Positions 60,279 through 64,000 of a DNA stretch of 64,000 nucleotides are shown here, in pieces. Numbering within the stretch: the stretch's first letter is position 1; each line of letters begins with the position of its first letter. The DNA is from Rutidosis leptorrhynchoides (Eukaryota > Streptophyta > Magnoliopsida > Asterales > Asteraceae), in the NCBI RefSeq assembly GCF_046630445.1, contig NC_092338.1, positions 145,771,501-145,835,500 on the forward strand, read 5' to 3'. A program made the translations under genes and the position numbers. Under the pieces are notes generated by a model. It had not been told where the DNA came from and searched no databases. It saw only the letters and a list, made by a program, of their open reading frames with translations.

Positions 60279-62575
60279 TGTAACATCCCGCCTTTTTCCA
60301 TTTACTTTTCCGTTTAACTATTTAAATCCCGTTATATGTTTATAACATCTCCCGTTAATACGTGTTTTAAAAATATCTCATCTAGGTAATTCACGCACCC
60401 GCAACCGAACTTGAGGGACTAGTTTCGCCAAAATGCCAAAGAGGTGACTAGCCTTTGACTAGTCAACCCCCACCCCCATCTTTTCTTTTTCATTTTCCCT
60501 TTTCTTCTTCTACTTCCATATTTTCTCTCAATTTCTCAAACAAGGAATCATCATCTAAATCCAAGCTAGCGGGTGTCTTGCAAAACAAATTACATATTTG
60601 AAATCCTTGCAACTTCCTCTTCGATTCCATACCGACTTCATCAAGTTTGGGTAACTTTCTAAAATCAATAGATTTTGTGTTCTTGATATTTTTGAACTTA
60701 TAAAGTTGTTAATTAGTGTCTATGGCTCAAGTCTAACATGAATATATGATTTATATGCTCGATTTCATTATTTGAAGTAACTAGCTTGAGTATGAACTTT
60801 GGTGTGTTTGATTTGGTGATTTGGTTGTTTGAATGTTGTTAAATGTTATAAATGCATGTATTAAATGTGTTCCTAGTATCACTAGCTTCAAATTGATGTG
60901 TAGGTTGCTTGAGAAAACTCCATAAACTTGATTAGTGATTTTGGTGAATTCGGGTTAGGGTTTGATAAGCTTGAAATGAATATTTAATGCATTGAATGAC
61001 ATGAATTGTAGTTAGTAAGTAGTTAGTTGTATTGTATGCTCGATTACCTACAAAACGGCATGTTATATGTATGCATTAAATGCCCGAATCATAAATGTGC
61101 ACTTATCAAATTTGTGTATTAAATGTGTGCATTAATTGATCATTTACTTTGGAAAGCCGATTGTTACAAATAACATTTTTGGTTGGTGAAATGTATTTAG
61201 TTGTGTTCTTTGTCAAATTACCTTTCTAACGATATAAGATACGAGTTCTAAGTATTAGCAGTTTGCGAGTTATGCTTGAAAGTGTTTGGAATTGAGACTT
61301 GGACATTTGAGACTGACCAGGTACCAGTTCCCGTGTATTGTCGCGGCGCGACAATTTGGGGCCGCGGCGCGGCCTAAGCCGTGTCCAGTTTCTGACCTCT
61401 TTGGTCAAAATACGAAAAATGTTTGGCACACTATGGACCTCCGATTCACATGAGACTTGTTCTAACATGCTTATATATGAATAAAAACCTCAGAAAAATA
61501 GTTCGGGACCCGACCCGAACGTGTTGACTTTCGTTGACTTTGACCGACCAAAGTTTGACTTTTTGTCAAACTTAACCAAATGATTATGCAACCTTCCTAA
61601 CTTGTTTCTGTACTTGTATCTTGCATGAAACTTGACAATTTGATTCACATGCTACATAATCGAGTCGTAACGAGCCATAGGACTAATTAAACATCTTTAA
61701 CCTATCGTGTTTACCGTTATTGATACGAACTATTGGTTTAGGTCAAGACTAGCACTATCCTTCGCACACGTTACTTTGTGAAGTACTTTTCATACGTGCA
61801 CTCAAGGTTAGATCATAGTCCCATCCTTCAAACAACTTTTATGCTTTAAACTATGGGAAGAGAAACATATACGTATCATACTTTTACACTTTAAACACAA
61901 GTACGAAAACGAACATTCCACGTACGAGTTTGAACAAAAAGCCTCAATTCAATTATCATTAGTTACACTTGCAGGGTGTAAACGTGAACTTATATTATGT
62001 GATCACATGGGCTTGACGAGCCTCATTCGGACAGTTCACTACCGTTAGCGGATGAAATATATTTTCGGGTCTAGTGTATGTTCTAACACTACGCGAAGGG
62101 TGCAAAATAGTTAAGTTTGATAATTGGGTGCCCGCGAAACAAATAACAACTTTGGAATGCAAATGATTTAGATAATCATATTATATTAAATCTTGTGGTT
62201 CAAATGCAACGTTTACTAAAACACCTATGATTTCACCAACGTTTCGTTGACAGTTTTCTATATGTTTTCTCAGGTCCTTGAAAGCTACTTGATACATGCT
62301 TCCGCACTCTTTTTGATACTTGCTTGGATGTCGAGTATACATGCATAGATGGAGCGTCTTTTGACTACTTTAAATTGTGTCGCATAGGTTTCATTCGTAC
62401 GTTAAACATTGTAATGTAACTAGTCTTTCGAACTACATTTGTAAACTTGAAACATCCTTTTTCTTATAAAATAAATGCGACATATTTTGGTCAAAAGTCA
62501 TAATAAAGACTTATGACCACGCAACGGGACCGAAGTAGTCGGCGCCGTCAAACATGATTTGGTCGGGTCGTTACA
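60279..62575 (+). repeat. Element K: 3' LTR
   Basis: Sister of 53041-55338. It ends TCGTTACA, followed by the TSD TTGTA. The hairpin has a 3-base loop here (62237-62249) because of a one-base loss. Confidence 0.95.
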
Positions 62576-64000
62576 TTGTAATGGTCCAGAATTCACAGAT
62601 ATGAATTTCGGAATGAACATTGTTAATGTTCTAGGAAGGAAATTGTGATGGCACGATCTTGACTTGTCAAATTACTAGAATACCTTGGAAAAGGCCGAAT
62701 CATCAAGAAATATTTTCTTGATATTTTAGAGGTTAAATAGAATAAAAGAGTCGTATAACATGGCACATGATGATGTTATGATCTGTGAATCATCACGTTC
62801 CATTTAGAAACTCAGCATGAATTACTGTAATATAATCACGTTGATCAAATGTCATTATATTATACTAACTTATGCTTCAGTTTCCAACACTACTTCAAAA
62901 ACATTCATATTTTAAACTCAAAGGTTTACAGAGTATAGGAACTAAACAGCTTCCTTTTTGATGTAATACAGATAGCGCAAAGAGATAAATGATTCCAGAT
63001 AAGAATAGTTATGGAAATATCTTCAGAAATATGGAGGATATTTATAATGAAAGATACGATGATATCTTAAAATTTCTAATATCAGAGAATGATGAAGAAT
63101 ATTGTCTGTAAGGGTTTAGTATCAGGAGAAAGGTATTTGTTAATGACTTCAGCAGACACTGAATCATTTGGATTCTTTGAAGACAGGTTCAGTCTTTGTG
63201 ATTTGTCCACAGCCTCCTTCATACTTTGCTCAATCCGTTTTCCAGTTCCAAAACTTCTCTATTTCTGAGCTTTGTTAATACATTAATCTTTATCATCAAA
63301 CTTTTTACTGCTAAGGTCGTTTACAGTTTTTGTTGCTTCATCAGCATTTCGAGAACTAGTTCCTAGGTTCAGAGTGTTTTTCAGAAACTTCACATTCGAA
63401 GTATGTAAGCCTTGGAAATAAACGTTATGTATAACTGTTGGCGTCAACATGCTGTGAGATTTCAAAATACTGATTGCTAATTCCCAATGATTCGTATGGC
63501 AATTCTCGTTACAAGAGGCGGATGAGTAAATGATGAGGTTTCGATAAATATAAAGATTCTTCGGAATGCCCAAGATTAGTGAAGTTGTTGGTAAGTTTAT
63601 TGCTAATGTGGTGGAATATGAAAGGTTCTCCGGTAACAAAAAGGTAATCACATATATCAAAATTATGATAAGGCTACTTCGAATAAAAAAATCGAAGTTG
63701 TCTTGCTGGAGCTGTGATATAATTTGCTACTTTGCAAAGGAATTGCAAGGTTATTTTTGCTAATAAATGCCAAAAGATCTGACACAGATATTTGTTGAAT
63801 TATGACTTTAGTTTCGAGAGCTTTTTAAGTACATAACTGTGGGTAATATGTGGTTGGATCATCATCTCGATTACTCATTATTTGAAGTGTCTTCAGAGAT
63901 TTTCGAAGGGTTTGAACACAGATTGTAATCGTTTGTATACATTTGATGTTCTAACACACTTTTGAAGTCAAAGTATAGCTTTGAAAGATGTAGGAATCTA
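62576..64000 (-). other. Element E: internal region, continuing past window end
   Basis: Matches the reverse complement of about 16080-17520 of element A. It includes the uncharacterised segment whose frames on this strand (62990-63115 and 63566-63763) resemble those at 3346-3657 and 2842-3039 of C, but with stops. No confident gene. Confidence 0.7.

Larger units (their letters stand above)
53041..62575 (+). mobile_element. Element K: complete Ty3/gypsy chromovirus with one in-frame stop
   Basis: LTRs at 53041-55338 (2298 bp) and 60279-62575 (2297 bp) start TGTAACATCCC and end in CTACA or TTACA. TSD TTGTA lies at 53036-53040 and 62576-62580. The element has a primer site, a gag-pol frame with one TAA, and a polypurine junction. 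I count roughly two dozen differences between the LTRs, about one percent, so it is older than F. The polyprotein ends in a chromodomain-like segment, as in Tekay/Del elements. Unlike F, it has no extra genes before gag. Confidence 0.95.
47637..64000 (-). mobile_element. Element E: minus-strand relative of A, interrupted by K, runs off the window
   Basis: 3' LTR at 47637-51630, then internal sequence (51631-53040 and 62576-64000) matching the reverse complement of the element A internal region. The 5' LTR and primer site would lie past the window end. It carries solo LTR H at the same site as A. The left edge reads TGACCCGTTC instead of TGAAAGGACCCG, so about five bases at the LTR tip are missing. 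No coding sequence for retroelement proteins is seen. Confidence 0.85.

Overview
This is a stretch of nuclear plant DNA, almost certainly from a eudicot. It is AT-rich and made almost entirely of nested LTR retrotransposons of the Ty3/gypsy (Metaviridae) type. Chromovirus polyproteins with a C-terminal chromodomain-like module, initiator-Met-tRNA primer sites, 2-4 kb LTRs and 5-bp target-site duplications (TSDs) support this. The element styles look like Asteraceae repeats, but that family assignment is only an impression. No single-copy host gene was recognised. Letters A-K below are local labels.

Layout. C (1-3824) is the 3' part of an LTR plus the internal region of a non-autonomous element. 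D (about 3825-32094) is an old, broken gypsy element. Its 5' LTR was split by B (4829-23857, TSD GAAGG), and its pol was split by the solo LTR G (26902-31057, TSD TTATT). B is a non-autonomous element whose two LTRs face each other in opposite orientations. A (10290-22506, TSD CATAC), another non-autonomous element, sits inside B's inverted LTR and itself carries a small solo LTR H (17906-18532). From 32095 to 47636 lies J, a degenerate gene with a gypsy-type putative transposase domain and its promoter. J is cut in two by F (33715-46805, TSD CCAGT), a young and apparently intact chromovirus. E (47637 to the window end, minus strand) is a relative of A. It carries the same solo LTR H and was split by K (53041-62575, TSD TTGTA), a second chromovirus that is complete except for one in-frame stop.

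How the parts relate. F is the likely autonomous member of the group. It has an intact 1523-codon gag-pol frame and, between the primer site and gag, two extra genes: an acidic protein of unknown function and an F-box protein of the At2g35280-like type. The LTR 3' parts, the sequence just after the primer site and the polypurine region are shared between F and the coding-poor A, B, C and E (LTR part also in G), so F-type elements are plausible helpers for the others. A, B and C keep a different 145-155 codon frame directly after the primer site, intact only in A.

The most noteworthy signals are: the F-box and acidic genes carried by F; the inverted-LTR structure of B; a small LTR hairpin with compensatory base-pair changes among A, F and K; a duplicated internal copy of the polypurine-junction motif; and paired GC-rich palindromes in the K LTRs.
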